A stretch of 64,000 nt of DNA. Origin: Streptomyces buecherae. GTDB lineage: Bacteria; Actinomycetota; Actinomycetes; Streptomycetales; Streptomycetaceae. Shown piece by piece: positions 36,447 through 45,541 of this stretch. Location of the stretch: assembly GCF_014295035.1 (NCBI RefSeq), contig NZ_CP060404.1, forward strand, positions 6,488,501-6,552,500, given 5' to 3'. Position 1 is the stretch's first letter, and each line of letters begins with the position of its first letter. A program made the position numbers and the translations under genes. Below the pieces are notes generated by a model. The model was not told the origin of the DNA. It saw only the letters and a list, made by a program, of their open reading frames with translations, and searched no databases.

Positions 36447-36481
36447 GGCGACGCCGGTGACGCCGCGCGCCCCCGTGTGGG

Positions 36482-37087
36482 TCAGGCGGGGTTCGGGGGG
36501 TCGATCAGGCGGCAGACGGTCTCGATGTCGATCTTCACCTGGGCGATGGAGGCCCGCCCCGAGAGCCAGGTGATGAGCGCGGAGTGCCAGGTGTGCTCGA
36601 TGACCCGGACGGCCGAGAGTTGGGCCGGGGTCGGCGTGCCGGTCAGGCCCATCGCGTCCAGGATGATGGCCGTCGTCAGCCGGGAGACCGTGTCCACCTC
36701 GGGGCTGACCGAGCGGTCGGCGAAGGTCAGGGCGCGCGCCATCGCCTCGGCGAGCTGCGGCTCGCGCTGCATGGCCCGGAAGGCCCGCATGAGCGTCTGG
36801 GCGACCCGGGCCGCGGGCTCCTCCTCGGTCGGGGGGCGCTTGCGCAGCGTCTCGTGCAGCCGCTGCAACTGGTCCTGCATCGTCGCCACCAGCAGGTGCA
36901 CCTTGGACGGGAAGTAGCGGTAGAGCGTGCCGAGCGCCACCCCCGAGGTCTCGGCCACCGCGCGCATCTGGACGGCCTCGAACCCGCCCCGGCTGGCCAG
37001 TTGGGCGCTGGCGTGCAGAATCCGACGGCGGCGCGCCTCCTGCCGCTCGGTGAGCGGCGCCGAGGTCGGCTTCGAGACTGCGGTCAT
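36482..37087 (-). CDS. TetR family regulator, KstR-like
   Basis: 201-residue repressor. The DNA-binding part RRRRILHASAQLASRGGFEA, VQMRAVAETSGVALGTLYRYF and PSKVHLLVATM closely follows the mycobacterial KstR sequence as I recall it, including the recognition helix. KstR senses steroid CoA thioesters in mycobacteria. No steroid genes adjoin it here. Two sequences matching the KstR operator pattern TnnAACnnGTTnnA lie in the divergent promoter region, so it probably controls itself and the glycosyltransferase operon. The ATG at 37087 has AGGA close upstream. Confidence 0.85.
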   Translation of the reverse strand: MTAVSKPTSAPLTERQEARRRRILHASAQLASRGGFEAVQMRAVAETSGVALGTLYRYFPSKVHLLVATMQDQLQRLHETLRKRPPTEEEPAARVAQTLMRAFRAMQREPQLAEAMARALTFADRSVSPEVDTVSRLTTAIILDAMGLTGTPTPAQLSAVRVIEHTWHSALITWLSGRASIAQVKIDIETVCRLIDPPNPA

Positions 37088-37177
37088 CTGTCCTACTTCG
37101 GTGCGGGTGCCGGTGCGTCCGCCGGACGGCTGCGAACACCGTGCATGATGACAGGGCCCACGAGGCCGCGCGAGTGC

Positions 37178-37191
37178 TGGAACCTGTTTCA
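37178..37191. promoter_or_regulatory. KstR-type operator, TetR-proximal
   Basis: TGGAACCTGTTTCA matches TnnAACnnGTTnnA exactly, 91 bp upstream of the TetR/KstR-like start. Confidence 0.6.
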
Positions 37192-37377
37192 CTTTGACGC
37201 GCCTCCCGGGCTCCGGACCGCTCCGCGCCCGCCCGCCGGCGCGCGGCTCGCCGGTCGCGGCCGGCCCCCGGCAGACCGCCGCGACCACGGTTCACCCAGT
37301 GGCGCGAATCACCCGGCCCCGCCCCGGGGCGCCCTGGCGCGGCGGGTATCTTCGAGACTTCCCGCACGTTCCGATGG

Positions 37378-37413
37378 TGGAACTTGTTCTAAATCTCAGC
37401 GAGCGGTTACGCT
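37378..37413 (+). promoter_or_regulatory. KstR-type operator over promoter of glycosyltransferase operon
   Basis: TGGAACTTGTTCTA (37378-37391) matches TnnAACnnGTTnnA. It overlaps a candidate -35 TTGTTC (37384-37389) that is 18 nt from TACGCT (37408-37413), so binding would block RNA polymerase. The start codon of the first gene is at 37446. Confidence 0.65.
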
Positions 37414-37445
37414 CCCGCTGAACTCCGTCGAGAAGGGGGCCGCGA

Positions 37446-38807
37446 GTGACCGCTGAGGCCGTACAGGCGACCGGGCCCGAACCGCTCCGGGCGGCACCCC
37501 CCGCCGCCGAAGGCGCCCCGTTGCGCATCGCCCTGCTCACCTACCGGGGCGACCCGTTCTGCGGTGGCCAGGGCGTGTACGTGCGCCACCTCTCCCGCGA
37601 GCTGGCCCGGCTCGGCCACCGCGTCGAGGTGCTCGGCGCCCAGCCCTACCCCGTCCTGGACGGCGCGGACGGGCCCGACTACCCCGCGGGCGGCGGCGTC
37701 CACCTCACCAAGCTGGCCAGCCTCGACCTCTACCGGCAGCCCGACCCGTTCCGCACGCCCAGGGCGCACGAGTTCCGCGACTGGATCGACGCCCTTGAGG
37801 TCGGCACCATGTGGACCGGCGGCTTCCCCGAGCCGCTCACTTTCAGCCTCCGTGCCCGCCGCCACCTCGCGGCCCGGCGCGGCGCCTTCGACGTCGTGCA
37901 CGACAACCAGACCCTCGGCTACGGCCTGCTCGGCCTGGACCGCGTCGGCTTCCCCCTGGTCACCACCATCCACCACCCGATCACGGTGGACCGCAAGCTG
38001 GAGCTGGACGCGGCCACCGACTGGCGCCGCCGCGCCTCGGTGCGCCGCTGGTACGCCTTCAGCCGGATGCAGAAGCGCGTCGCCAAGCGGCTGCCGACGG
38101 TGCTCACCGTCTCCGGCTCCTCCCGCCAGGAGATCGTCGCCGACCTCGGCGTCTCCCCGCGCCGCGTGCACGTGGTGCCCATCGGCGCCGACGCCACCCT
38201 CTTCTCGCCCGACCCCGCCGTCCCCCAGATCCCCGGCCGCATCGTCACCACCTCCAGCGCCGACGTGCCGCTCAAGGGCCTCGTCTACCTGATCGAGGCG
38301 CTCGCCAAGCTGCGTACCGAACAGCCCACCGCCCACCTGGTCGTGGTCGGCAAGCGCGCGGACGACGGGCCGGTGGCCGCGGCCATCGAGCGGTACGGGC
38401 TCGCGGACGCCGTCCAGTTCGTCAAGGGCATCAGCGACGCGGAGCTGGTCGACCTGGTCCGGGGGGCGCAGGTGGCGTGCGTGCCCTCGCTCTACGAGGG
38501 GTTCTCGCTGCCCGCCGCCGAGGCCATGGCCACCGGCACCCCGCTGGTGGCCACCACCGGCGGCGCCATCCCCGAGGTGGCGGGCCCGGACGGCGAGACC
38601 TGCCTCGCGGTGCCGCCCGGCGACGCGGGCGCGCTCGCCCAGGCCATCGGCCGGCTCCTGGACGACCCCGCGCTGCGGGCCCGGCTCGGCGCGGCCGGGC
38701 GGGAGCGCGTGCTGCGCCGGTTCACCTGGGAGCAGGCCGCGCGCGGCACCGTCGAGCACTACCGCGAGGCCATCCGCGTGCGGGCCGCCGCCGCCCGGCG
38801 CCGCTGA
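37446..38807 (+). CDS. GT4-family glycosyltransferase
   Basis: 453-residue GT-B glycosyltransferase. The N-terminal domain has IALLTYRGDPFCGGQGVYVRHLSRELARLGH (acceptor side with the G-G-x-G loop). The C-terminal domain has VHVVPIGADATLFSP, VVVGKRADDG and the E-x7-E motif in YEGFSLPAAEAMATGTPLVA that binds the nucleotide sugar. Donor and acceptor are unknown; lipid or polysaccharide glycosylation is likely. GAAGGGGG about 8 nt upstream supports the GTG. It is the first gene of a three-gene operon divergent from the KstR-like regulator. Confidence 0.88.
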   Translation: MTAEAVQATGPEPLRAAPPAAEGAPLRIALLTYRGDPFCGGQGVYVRHLSRELARLGHRVEVLGAQPYPVLDGADGPDYPAGGGVHLTKLASLDLYRQPDPFRTPRAHEFRDWIDALEVGTMWTGGFPEPLTFSLRARRHLAARRGAFDVVHDNQTLGYGLLGLDRVGFPLVTTIHHPITVDRKLELDAATDWRRRASVRRWYAFSRMQKRVAKRLPTVLTVSGSSRQEIVADLGVSPRRVHVVPIGADATLFSPDPAVPQIPGRIVTTSSADVPLKGLVYLIEALAKLRTEQPTAHLVVVGKRADDGPVAAAIERYGLADAVQFVKGISDAELVDLVRGAQVACVPSLYEGFSLPAAEAMATGTPLVATTGGAIPEVAGPDGETCLAVPPGDAGALAQAIGRLLDDPALRARLGAAGRERVLRRFTWEQAARGTVEHYREAIRVRAAAARRR

Positions 38808-38975
38808 CCCGCCCGCCCCGTACCCGCCGCACCACCTCGCCCGCCGAGCCCGCCCCCGATCCCCGCGGCCCGCAACCCCGCCCGCCGCCGCCCCGCACCG
38901 CCTCCCCGCCCCGGCGCCCCCGCCGGTCTCCGGGAGGTGCCCCCACCGCCTGATGGAAAGAGAGGGCAGACCCCC

Positions 38976-39776
38976 GTGCTGACCGTCGACTTCTCCCGCT
39001 TCCCGCTCGCCGCAGGCGACCGGGTCCTCGACCTCGGCTGCGGCGCGGGCCGGCACGCCTTCGAGTGCTACCGGCGCGGCGCGCACGTCGTCGCGCTGGA
39101 CCGCAACGGTGAGGAGATCCGCGAGGTCGCCCGGTGGTTCGCCGCCATGCGGGAGGCGGGGGAGGCGCCCGCGACGGCCACCGCCACCGCCCTGGAGGGC
39201 GACGCGCTCGCGCTGCCCTTCCCCGACGACAGCTTCGACGTCGTGATCATCTCCGAGGTCATGGAGCACATCCCCGACGACAAGGGCGTGCTCGCCGAGA
39301 TGGTGCGGGTGCTGCGCCCGGGCGGCCGGATAGCGGTCACCGTCCCCCGGTACGGCCCGGAGAAGGTCTGCTGGGCCCTCTCGGACGCCTACCACGAGGT
39401 CGAGGGCGGCCACATCCGCATCTACCGCGCCGACGAACTGCTCGACAAGCTCCGCGAGGCCGGCCTGCGACCGTACGGCACCCACCACGCGCACGGCCTG
39501 CACAGCCCGTACTGGTGGCTCAAGTGCGCGTTCGGCGTGGACAACGACAAGGCGCTGCCGGTCCGCGCGTACCACAAGCTGCTCGTCTGGGACATCATGA
39601 AGAAGCCACTGGCCACCCGGGTCGCCGAGAGCGCGCTCAACCCGCTCATCGGCAAGAGCTTCGTGGCGTACGCGACGAAGCCGCACGCCCCCGCGCGGCC
39701 GCTGCCCGACCCCGCGCCGGACGCCCCCGCCACCGCCCAGGCCCCCGCCCGCGCCGCGGCCGAGGAGCGGGCGTGA
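38976..39776 (+). CDS. class I SAM-dependent methyltransferase
   Basis: 266-residue Rossmann methyltransferase. Motif I is VLDLGCGAGRHAFECYRRG, the acidic post-I loop is VVALDRNGEEI, then GDALALPFPDDSFDVVIISEVMEHIPD (motifs II-III) and MVRVLRPGGRIAVTVPRYGPE. The C-terminal part (SPYWWLKCAFGVDNDKALPVRAYHKLLVWDIMKKP) is lineage-specific. I use the GTG at 38976 with GAGGG upstream. It lies in an operon with the glycosyltransferase and overlaps the next gene by GTGA, so it likely methylates the same glycoconjugate. The 168-bp gap before it is C-rich with no gene. Confidence 0.87.
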   Translation: MLTVDFSRFPLAAGDRVLDLGCGAGRHAFECYRRGAHVVALDRNGEEIREVARWFAAMREAGEAPATATATALEGDALALPFPDDSFDVVIISEVMEHIPDDKGVLAEMVRVLRPGGRIAVTVPRYGPEKVCWALSDAYHEVEGGHIRIYRADELLDKLREAGLRPYGTHHAHGLHSPYWWLKCAFGVDNDKALPVRAYHKLLVWDIMKKPLATRVAESALNPLIGKSFVAYATKPHAPARPLPDPAPDAPATAQAPARAAAEERA

Positions 39777-40873
39777 CCGTCGCGGGCCGCGGGCCTGGGC
39801 GTACCGAACGCCTGGTGCTGCCCGGCGTGTTGACCGCGGAACAGGCCGCCGAGACCGTCGCCGGCATCCTCGCCGTACAGCGCGCGGACGGCGCCATCCC
39901 CTGGTTCCGCGGGCACCACCTCGACCCGTGGGACCACACCGAGGCCGCCATGGCGCTGGACGCCGCCGGCGAACACGAGCGCGCCGAGGCCGCCTACCGC
40001 TGGCTGGCCCGGCACCAGAACTCCGACGGCTCCTGGTACGCGGCCTACCCCGACACCCCCGACGGCGTGGCCGCCGACCGGCCCACCGACCGAGGCAAGG
40101 AGACCAACTTCTGCGCCTACGTCGCCGTCGGCACCTGGCACCACTACCTGGCCACCGGCGACGAGACCTTCCTCGACCAGCTCTGGCCCACCGTCTACGC
40201 GGCCATCGAGTTCGTCCTCGGCCTCCAGCAGCCCGGCGGCCAGATCGGCTGGAAGCGCGCCGCGCCCGACGACGGCGGCGCCCTGGTCACCGACGCGCTG
40301 CTGACCGGCTGCTCCTCGATCCACCACGCCCTGCGCTGCGCCCTGGCCATCGCCGAGCACCGCGAGGACCCGCAGCCCGACTGGGAGTTGGCGCTCGGCT
40401 GGCTCCGGCACGCCATCCAGCACCACCCCGAGCGGTTCCTCGACAAGAGCCGCTACTCCATGGACTGGTACTACCCGGTTCTCGGCGGGGCGGTGACCGG
40501 CGCCGCCGCCAAGGAGCGCATCGCGAGCGGCTGGGACCGCTTCGTCGTCCCCGACTACGGCGTGCGCTGCGTGTCCCCCAACGCCTGGGTCACCGGCGGC
40601 GAGAGCTGCGAACTGGCCCTCGCGCTCTGGGCCATGGGCGAGAGCGACCACGCGGTGCGGGTGCTGCGCTCCATCCAGCACCTGCGCGCCGCCGACGGCC
40701 TGTACTGGACCGGCTACGTCTTCGACGACGACGCCGTCTGGCCGCGCGAGCTGACCAGTTGGACCGCGGGCTCGCTGCTCCTCGCGGTGGCCGCGCTCGG
40801 CGGCGACGAGCCCACCGTGCGGATCTTCGGCGGCGAGCGGCTGCCCACCGGGCTCGCCCCTGACTGCTGCTGA
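39773..40873 (+). CDS. alpha/alpha-barrel protein, prenyltransferase- or glycosidase-like
   Basis: 366-residue soluble protein with helical-pair repeats: AYRWLARHQNSDGSWYAAYPD (QW-like), TNFCAYVAVGTWHHYLATGD, FVLGLQQPGGQIGW, SSIHHALRCALAI and WALMGESD-type segments typical of (alpha/alpha)6 barrels. Similar proteins are labelled prenyltransferase, but the acidic residues and Trp-rich surface would also fit a glycan-active enzyme. No signal peptide. The GTG start overlaps the methyltransferase stop (GTGA), so the two are translationally coupled. Confidence 0.75.
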   Translation: MTVAGRGPGRTERLVLPGVLTAEQAAETVAGILAVQRADGAIPWFRGHHLDPWDHTEAAMALDAAGEHERAEAAYRWLARHQNSDGSWYAAYPDTPDGVAADRPTDRGKETNFCAYVAVGTWHHYLATGDETFLDQLWPTVYAAIEFVLGLQQPGGQIGWKRAAPDDGGALVTDALLTGCSSIHHALRCALAIAEHREDPQPDWELALGWLRHAIQHHPERFLDKSRYSMDWYYPVLGGAVTGAAAKERIASGWDRFVVPDYGVRCVSPNAWVTGGESCELALALWAMGESDHAVRVLRSIQHLRAADGLYWTGYVFDDDAVWPRELTSWTAGSLLLAVAALGGDEPTVRIFGGERLPTGLAPDCC

Positions 40874-41016
40874 CCCCGCCGGGACCGCCCCGGCCGCGCG
40901 CCGCTGGGCGACGCGCGGCCGGCGGGTCCGCGGTCACGGTCACCGCCGTCTCGACCGGCCCCGGCCGGGGCGGAAATACCGAGGCGGGCCGCGCGGGCCG
41001 GCCATACGGTAAGCCC

Positions 41017-41805
41017 ATGACCGACCTTGGATACGACCGCTACCGTGCCGCGTTGGCCACGGAGAGCGAACTGCTGCGCGCGGCCGTCGCCGACGCCGAC
41101 CTGTCGACGCGCGTACCCACCTGCCCCGACTGGACCCTGGCCGACCTGCTGCGCCACGTCGGTCGGGCCCACCGCTGGGCCGAGTCCCTGATCGTCGCGC
41201 GCGCGACGGAGTACGTGGAGGACGAGCGGCCCGCGTCGGCCGGCCCCGACGGGAGCGACCCGCGCGCCATGGACGCCTGGCTGGCCGAGGGGGCCGCGAT
41301 GCTCGACACGGCGCTCGCCGAGGCGGGCCCCGCCGCCCCCGTGTGGACCTGGGGCCAGGAGCAGAGCCCGGCGTTCTGGGCGCGCCGCATGACGCACGAG
41401 ACGGTCATCCACCGCGCGGACGCGGTCTCCGCCACGGGCACGGAGTACGCCGTGGCCCCGGACGTCGCGGCGGACGCCGTCGACGAGTGGTTGGAGATCG
41501 TCGGCAACCCGATGGCCGCCCACTTCAACCCCAAGCTCGCCGAGTTGCGGGGCACCGGCCAGGCCATCGGACTGCGGGCCACGGACACCTCGCCGGAGTC
41601 GGCCGGCCACTGGACCATCGAACTGACCCCGGAGGGCGTGCGCTGGGACCGTACCGAGGGCACCACCGAGGTCACCGCCAGCGGCGCCCTCACCGACCTG
41701 GTGCTCCTCTTCTACCGCCGGCTGCCCCGGGACACCGACCGCGTGCGGCTGACCGGCGACCGCGCGCTGCTGGACTTCTGGCTGGACCGGGCCAGCTTCG
41801 AGTGA
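41017..41805 (+). CDS. mycothiol-dependent maleylpyruvate isomerase family enzyme
   Basis: 262-residue DinB-fold enzyme. The N-terminal bundle has VPTCPDWTLADLLRHVGRAHRW and FWARRMTHETVIHRADA, giving the metal-binding His residues of mycothiol-dependent isomerases; a C-terminal MDMPI-C domain follows. It probably uses mycothiol as cofactor; substrate unknown. TACGGT stands 6 nt upstream of the ATG and there is no Shine-Dalgarno, so the mRNA is probably leaderless. A bidirectional hairpin follows it. Confidence 0.85.
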   Translation: MTDLGYDRYRAALATESELLRAAVADADLSTRVPTCPDWTLADLLRHVGRAHRWAESLIVARATEYVEDERPASAGPDGSDPRAMDAWLAEGAAMLDTALAEAGPAAPVWTWGQEQSPAFWARRMTHETVIHRADAVSATGTEYAVAPDVAADAVDEWLEIVGNPMAAHFNPKLAELRGTGQAIGLRATDTSPESAGHWTIELTPEGVRWDRTEGTTEVTASGALTDLVLLFYRRLPRDTDRVRLTGDRALLDFWLDRASFE

Positions 41806-41844
41806 CCGCCGCGCGCCGGCCCGCGGCCGGCGCCGGGCACGGCG

Positions 41845-41877
41845 ACGGCCCCCCGTCCACGAGGGACGAGGGGCCGT
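41845..41877. terminator. bidirectional hairpin between convergent genes
   Basis: ACGGCCCC (41845-41852) pairs with GGGGCCGT (41870-41877), and CGTCC (41854-41858) with GGACG (41864-41868) inside it. Confidence 0.75.
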
Positions 41878-41905
41878 GACGCCGCGAACGGCCGGCTGGA
41901 TCAGC

Positions 41906-42751
41906 TCAGCCGCGCTGGATGCCCGTGGTGTCCTGCAGCACGCCGCGACGGCCGTCCTGCGTCTGCGCCACGAGCGCCTGCCCGCGCTGCTCCACCGCCA
42001 GGTACCAGGTGCCCGGCGCCAGCTCGGCGATCGGCGTCGCCGAACCGTCCTCGGCGTAGAGCGGACGCGCCACCGGAACGGCGAACCAGAACGGGGCGAA
42101 CTCCCCGGCACCGGCGCCCGCCGCGGCCGGCGCCGCGCTCGCGCCACCCGGCTGCCCGCCGTACGAGGGCTGGCCACCGGCCGGCGCGCCGTACGGGGAC
42201 GGGGCACCCGGCTGCTGACCGCTCGGGTATCCGTAGCCACCGGCCGGCTGGCCGACCTGACCCGGCTGGCCGCCGTAGGGGGAGGGGGCGGGCTGCGGCG
42301 AGGCCGCGCCCATGAGCGGGGCCTTGAGGGCGGGCACGCGCGGACCGGCCAGGACGGCGCCGGCCAGCAGCAGCAGGGCGATGAAGCCCAGGATCTGGCC
42401 CACGCCCTTCTCCATGCCGTCCGGGTGGCTGAAGAGCATCGTCCAGGTGGAGGTGAACGCCGCGGCCACCGCGAGCGCCGTCCCCCACTGCTCCAGCGTC
42501 AGGCCGACCAGGTTGCGCTGCGGCAGCAGGTGCGACAGGACGACGAGAGCCGCCCCGACCACACCGAGGATGAAGATGCCGGCCGTGTTGGAGGCGAAGT
42601 CGGAGCTCCAGCCGTTCCACGACGAGCACTGCGACGACGGCACGCCCGACGGGCATTCGATGGCAAGGAAATCGAGGAACGAGGCGACGAACAGCAAAAC
42701 CGCTGCTCCGATCACCACGCCATCGCCTCGAGTGAGGGAGCGGATGTTCAC
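41906..42751 (-). CDS. DUF5336-like four-helix membrane protein with Pro/Gly/Tyr tail
   Basis: 281-residue membrane protein. Four helices fill the first 140 residues (GVVIGAAVLLFVASFLDFLA, ASNTAGIFILGVVGAALVVLSHL, WGTALAVAAAFTSTWTMLF and ILGFIALLLLAGAVLAG). A repetitive Pro/Gly/Tyr/Gln segment with YGGQPGQ, YGAPAGGQP and YGGQPGG units follows, then a small SH3-like end domain. Such sequence resembles DUF5336 proteins of actinobacteria; the function is unknown. AGAGGA lies about 7 nt before the GTG start at 42751. Confidence 0.75.
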   Translation of the reverse strand: MNIRSLTRGDGVVIGAAVLLFVASFLDFLAIECPSGVPSSQCSSWNGWSSDFASNTAGIFILGVVGAALVVLSHLLPQRNLVGLTLEQWGTALAVAAAFTSTWTMLFSHPDGMEKGVGQILGFIALLLLAGAVLAGPRVPALKAPLMGAASPQPAPSPYGGQPGQVGQPAGGYGYPSGQQPGAPSPYGAPAGGQPSYGGQPGGASAAPAAAGAGAGEFAPFWFAVPVARPLYAEDGSATPIAELAPGTWYLAVEQRGQALVAQTQDGRRGVLQDTTGIQRG

Positions 42752-42908
42752 GTAAGGTCCTCTATCGGTCTCGTCTGTTTTCGTCGCTGTCGCCGGACGC
42801 GAAGTGCGAGGGCGCGGGGGTGGCCCCCCATCGTACGGGTGAATCTATCGCCGGAACGGCCGGGTGCGCCCCTTCGGGAGCGACCGTTACGGCTGCTCAA
42901 CCCGGCCG

Positions 42909-43844
42909 TTATCGCTTCCCACGCAAGAAGTCCGTAATGCCGTCGGCAATACCACGCGCGGCCCGCTGTCTCCAGCGCGCATCGGTCAACAACGCCGCAT
43001 CCTTCGAGTCGCGCATATTGCCACACTCGATGAACACCTTGGGAACCGTGGAGAGATTGAGTCCGCCCAAATCGTCGCGGACCGTCAAGCCCTCGCCGCC
43101 ACCCAGGTAGTTGGCGGGAGCGCTCCCGGTGGCCTCGGTGAAGCGGCGCACCAGCGAATCGCCCAGGTGGCGCGAGGGGCCGGCGATGGCCGACGTGTCG
43201 GCCTCGCCGCCGCGCACCGACGCGGGCAAGATCACATGGAAGCCGCGCTGGCCGGCGCCCGCCCCGTCCGCGTGGACGGAGACGGCCGCGTCCGCGCGCG
43301 CCGTGTTGCCGATCGCCGCCCGCTCGTCCACGCACGGCCCGTAGGGACGGTCGTCGTCCTGGGTGAGCTTCACGGTCGCGCCGCGCTCGCGCAGCAGCGT
43401 GCGCACCCGCCGCGCCACGTCGAGCGTGAAGGCGGCCTCGGCGTACCCCGCGTTGGTCGCGGCACCCGTGGTGTCGCACTCCTTGCGGTGGGTGCCGACG
43501 TCGACCAGCCGGGCGATCTCGGCGGTGTGGTCCCGGTTGCGCGGGTTGTGCCCCGGATCGACGACCACGACCTTGCCCCGCAGGGCCCGTTCGTCGGACG
43601 TGCGCCCCGGCGCCGGGGGCCGGCCCGAGCCGGCGGTGTCCCCCCGCCGCCCGTCGTCCCGCGTCGCGGACGGCCCGGCCGACAGGGGCGGTGGGCCCGG
43701 CGCGCCGGTCGCCTCCGCGTCGCCCTCGTCCATGGAGCGCCACACGAGCCAGCCCGCGAAGCAGACCGGCGCGAGCACGGCCAGCACGATGACGAGGGTG
43801 CCGCCGAGCCGGCGCGGGGTGGGGGGAAAGCTGCCGTTCGACAC
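42909..43844 (-). CDS. N-acetylmuramoyl-L-alanine amidase (Amidase_3)
   Basis: 311-residue membrane-anchored amidase that cuts the bond between muramic acid and the stem peptide. A signal-anchor helix (GTLVIVLAVLAPVCFAGWLVW) is followed by a disordered linker, then the Amidase_3 domain: VVVDPGHNP (zinc His), VTLRERGATVKLT-type strand, AAVSVHADG (second zinc His) and VFIECGNMRD with the catalytic Glu. The GTG start at 43844 is preceded by TACGAT at 7 nt and no Shine-Dalgarno, fitting leaderless translation. Confidence 0.9.
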   Translation of the reverse strand: MSNGSFPPTPRRLGGTLVIVLAVLAPVCFAGWLVWRSMDEGDAEATGAPGPPPLSAGPSATRDDGRRGDTAGSGRPPAPGRTSDERALRGKVVVVDPGHNPRNRDHTAEIARLVDVGTHRKECDTTGAATNAGYAEAAFTLDVARRVRTLLRERGATVKLTQDDDRPYGPCVDERAAIGNTARADAAVSVHADGAGAGQRGFHVILPASVRGGEADTSAIAGPSRHLGDSLVRRFTEATGSAPANYLGGGEGLTVRDDLGGLNLSTVPKVFIECGNMRDSKDAALLTDARWRQRAARGIADGITDFLRGKR

Positions 43845-44039
43845 GCGGGCGATCGTAGTGCGCCGCGCGCCGGCCAGTGCGCTCCGGGGCGCGTTCCCGT
43901 GGCCCGCCGCCGCAGGACGGCGCGCGAGCGGGCGTGCGAGTGCGGCGTAAGCGGGACGTAGGCGGCAGGGCGTACGAGACGGGCGGTACGCGGCGCGACG
44001 GCCGATACGCCGCGGAGCGGAACAGGGGGCGGCGGGGCG

Positions 44040-44678
44040 TCAGACGCCCGGGGCCGTACGGCGCAGGACGCGGAGCGAGCCGGTGTCGGAGACCTCGGTG
44101 AACGCGCCCGACTCCAGTGCCCGCCGGTAGACGCGGTACGGGGCCTGGCCGCCGTCGGCCGGGTCCGGGAACACGTCGTGGATCACGAGCAGCCCGCCCT
44201 GCGCGAGGTGCGGCGCCCAGCCCGCGTAGTCGCCGCTCGCGTGCTCGTCGGTGTGCCCGCCGTCGATGAACACCAGGCCGAGCCGGCCACCCCACACCGC
44301 GGCGACCCGCGGCGACTTCCCCACCACCGCGATCACGTGCCCTTCGAGCCCGGCCGCGTGCAGCGTGCGGCGGAAGGTGGGCAACGTGTCCATCAGGCCC
44401 ACCCGCGGGTCGACCAGCGACGGGTCGTGGTACTCCCATCCCGGCTGCTGCTCCTCCGAGCCGCGGTGGTGGTCGACCGTGACGACCACGGTGCCCGCCT
44501 CGCGCGCGGCGGCGGCCAACAGGATCGTGGAGCGTCCGCAGTACGTGCCGACCTCAAGCAGCGGTAGCCCACGCGCGCCCGCCTCCTGTGCCGCCTCGTA
44601 CAGGGCCAGTCCCTCGTCGAGCGGCATGAATCCCTTGGCCGCCTCGAAAGCGGCGACGATCTCCGGCTTGGGCGACAT
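44040..44678 (-). CDS. class I SAM methyltransferase, CmcI/Methyltransf_24-like
   Basis: 212-residue methyltransferase. The glycine loop EVGTYCGRSTILLAAAA, the acidic residue region VVTVDHHRGSEE and LGLVFIDGGHTDEHASGDYAGW (a putative metal-binding Asp-Gly-Gly-His) fit the CmcI/Methyltransf_24 group, many of which are metal-dependent O-methyltransferases. The substrate is unknown. AGAGGA supports the ATG at 44678; an upstream open frame to 44942 is not coding-like. Confidence 0.85.
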   Translation of the reverse strand: MSPKPEIVAAFEAAKGFMPLDEGLALYEAAQEAGARGLPLLEVGTYCGRSTILLAAAAREAGTVVVTVDHHRGSEEQQPGWEYHDPSLVDPRVGLMDTLPTFRRTLHAAGLEGHVIAVVGKSPRVAAVWGGRLGLVFIDGGHTDEHASGDYAGWAPHLAQGGLLVIHDVFPDPADGGQAPYRVYRRALESGAFTEVSDTGSLRVLRRTAPGV

Positions 44679-45206
44679 GGTCGGTTCCTCTGCTCTCTGA
44701 CGATCTCTGGGTGCTCCCGGCCACGCGGTGTGGCCGGTTGTCGGGCGGGGGTATGAAATTTTCCGCGATGTGCGGCCATTCCGGGACTTAAGGCGTCCCT
44801 TTCGCTCCCCGGAACGCTGCCCGGGGGCCGTACACCGCAATTCCCGAACGGTCGGATTTCCCACCGCATTTCGGCCCGGATTTCCCGCCGCGATACGGGC
44901 CACGGTCCACCGCTCGGACCGCGCCGCACGGGATCGCCGCACCGCCCGCGCCGCGCCCCGGCGCGGGCGCCCGCGCGCGCCCCGCCGCCCGGACCGGCCG
45001 GCCGTTCATCGTGCCCCATGCGCCGGCCCCGCGCACGCGCGGGGTGACGCCAACGGCACGGCCCGCGACCGGAGGTGGAACACGCGACCAGGGGCGGGCG
45101 GCCCGCGACCGGGGTGGCTGCCCCGCGACCGGGGCCGGGGCGGAGCCCGTACGGGGCGCGACGGGGCGCGCGGCGACCGTTCGCCAGCCGGCACGCGTGG
45201 CCGCGC

Positions 45207-45233
45207 GGGGCGTGCGGGGCGTGCGGGGCGTGC
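45207..45233. repeat. three tandem GGGGCGTGC units
   Basis: Three perfect 9-bp units in the 44679-45541 intergenic region. I see no gene in that 860-bp gap. Confidence 0.8.
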
Positions 45234-45294
45234 GGGCGTAGGGGAGGGATGGGCGCCCGGGGCGCGGTGCCGGCGCGAACACGGACGGGCACAC

Positions 45295-45410
45295 GCAGAC
45301 CCAGGCGCACTCAGGCGCGCCCAGGCAGACGCAGGCAGACGCAGACAGGCGCAAACAGGCGCAGACAGACGCAGGCAGATGCAGGCAAACACATCCGGAC
45401 ACAGGCGGAC
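45295..45410. repeat. degenerate CAGGCAGACG-type repeat, T-depleted strand
   Basis: About 115 bp built of short units such as CAGGCAGACG, CAGACAGGCG and CAGGCGC. The plus strand has hardly any T. It lies about 130 bp upstream of the MFS gene start and would be an unstructured part of any long leader. Confidence 0.7.
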
Positions 45411-45541
45411 ACGGAGGGGTGCGGGGGTCGGGGGAGCGCCCGGAGTTGACCCCTAGGCGGGCGAGCGGAGCCCCTAACTCGGCCGGGTGGGGCCCGGTAC
45501 GCGGCGAGCGGGCGGCGGCGGGGCGGCGCCCCGCTGCCAGC

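Noticed and set aside
35493..37367. 624-residue minus-strand open frame
   Set aside because: Overlaps the TetR and ferredoxin genes in a different frame and lacks any family motif.
45295..45410. CRISPR-like repeat array
   Set aside because: Units are about 10 bp, degenerate and have no spacers of constant length, and no cas genes occur in the window.
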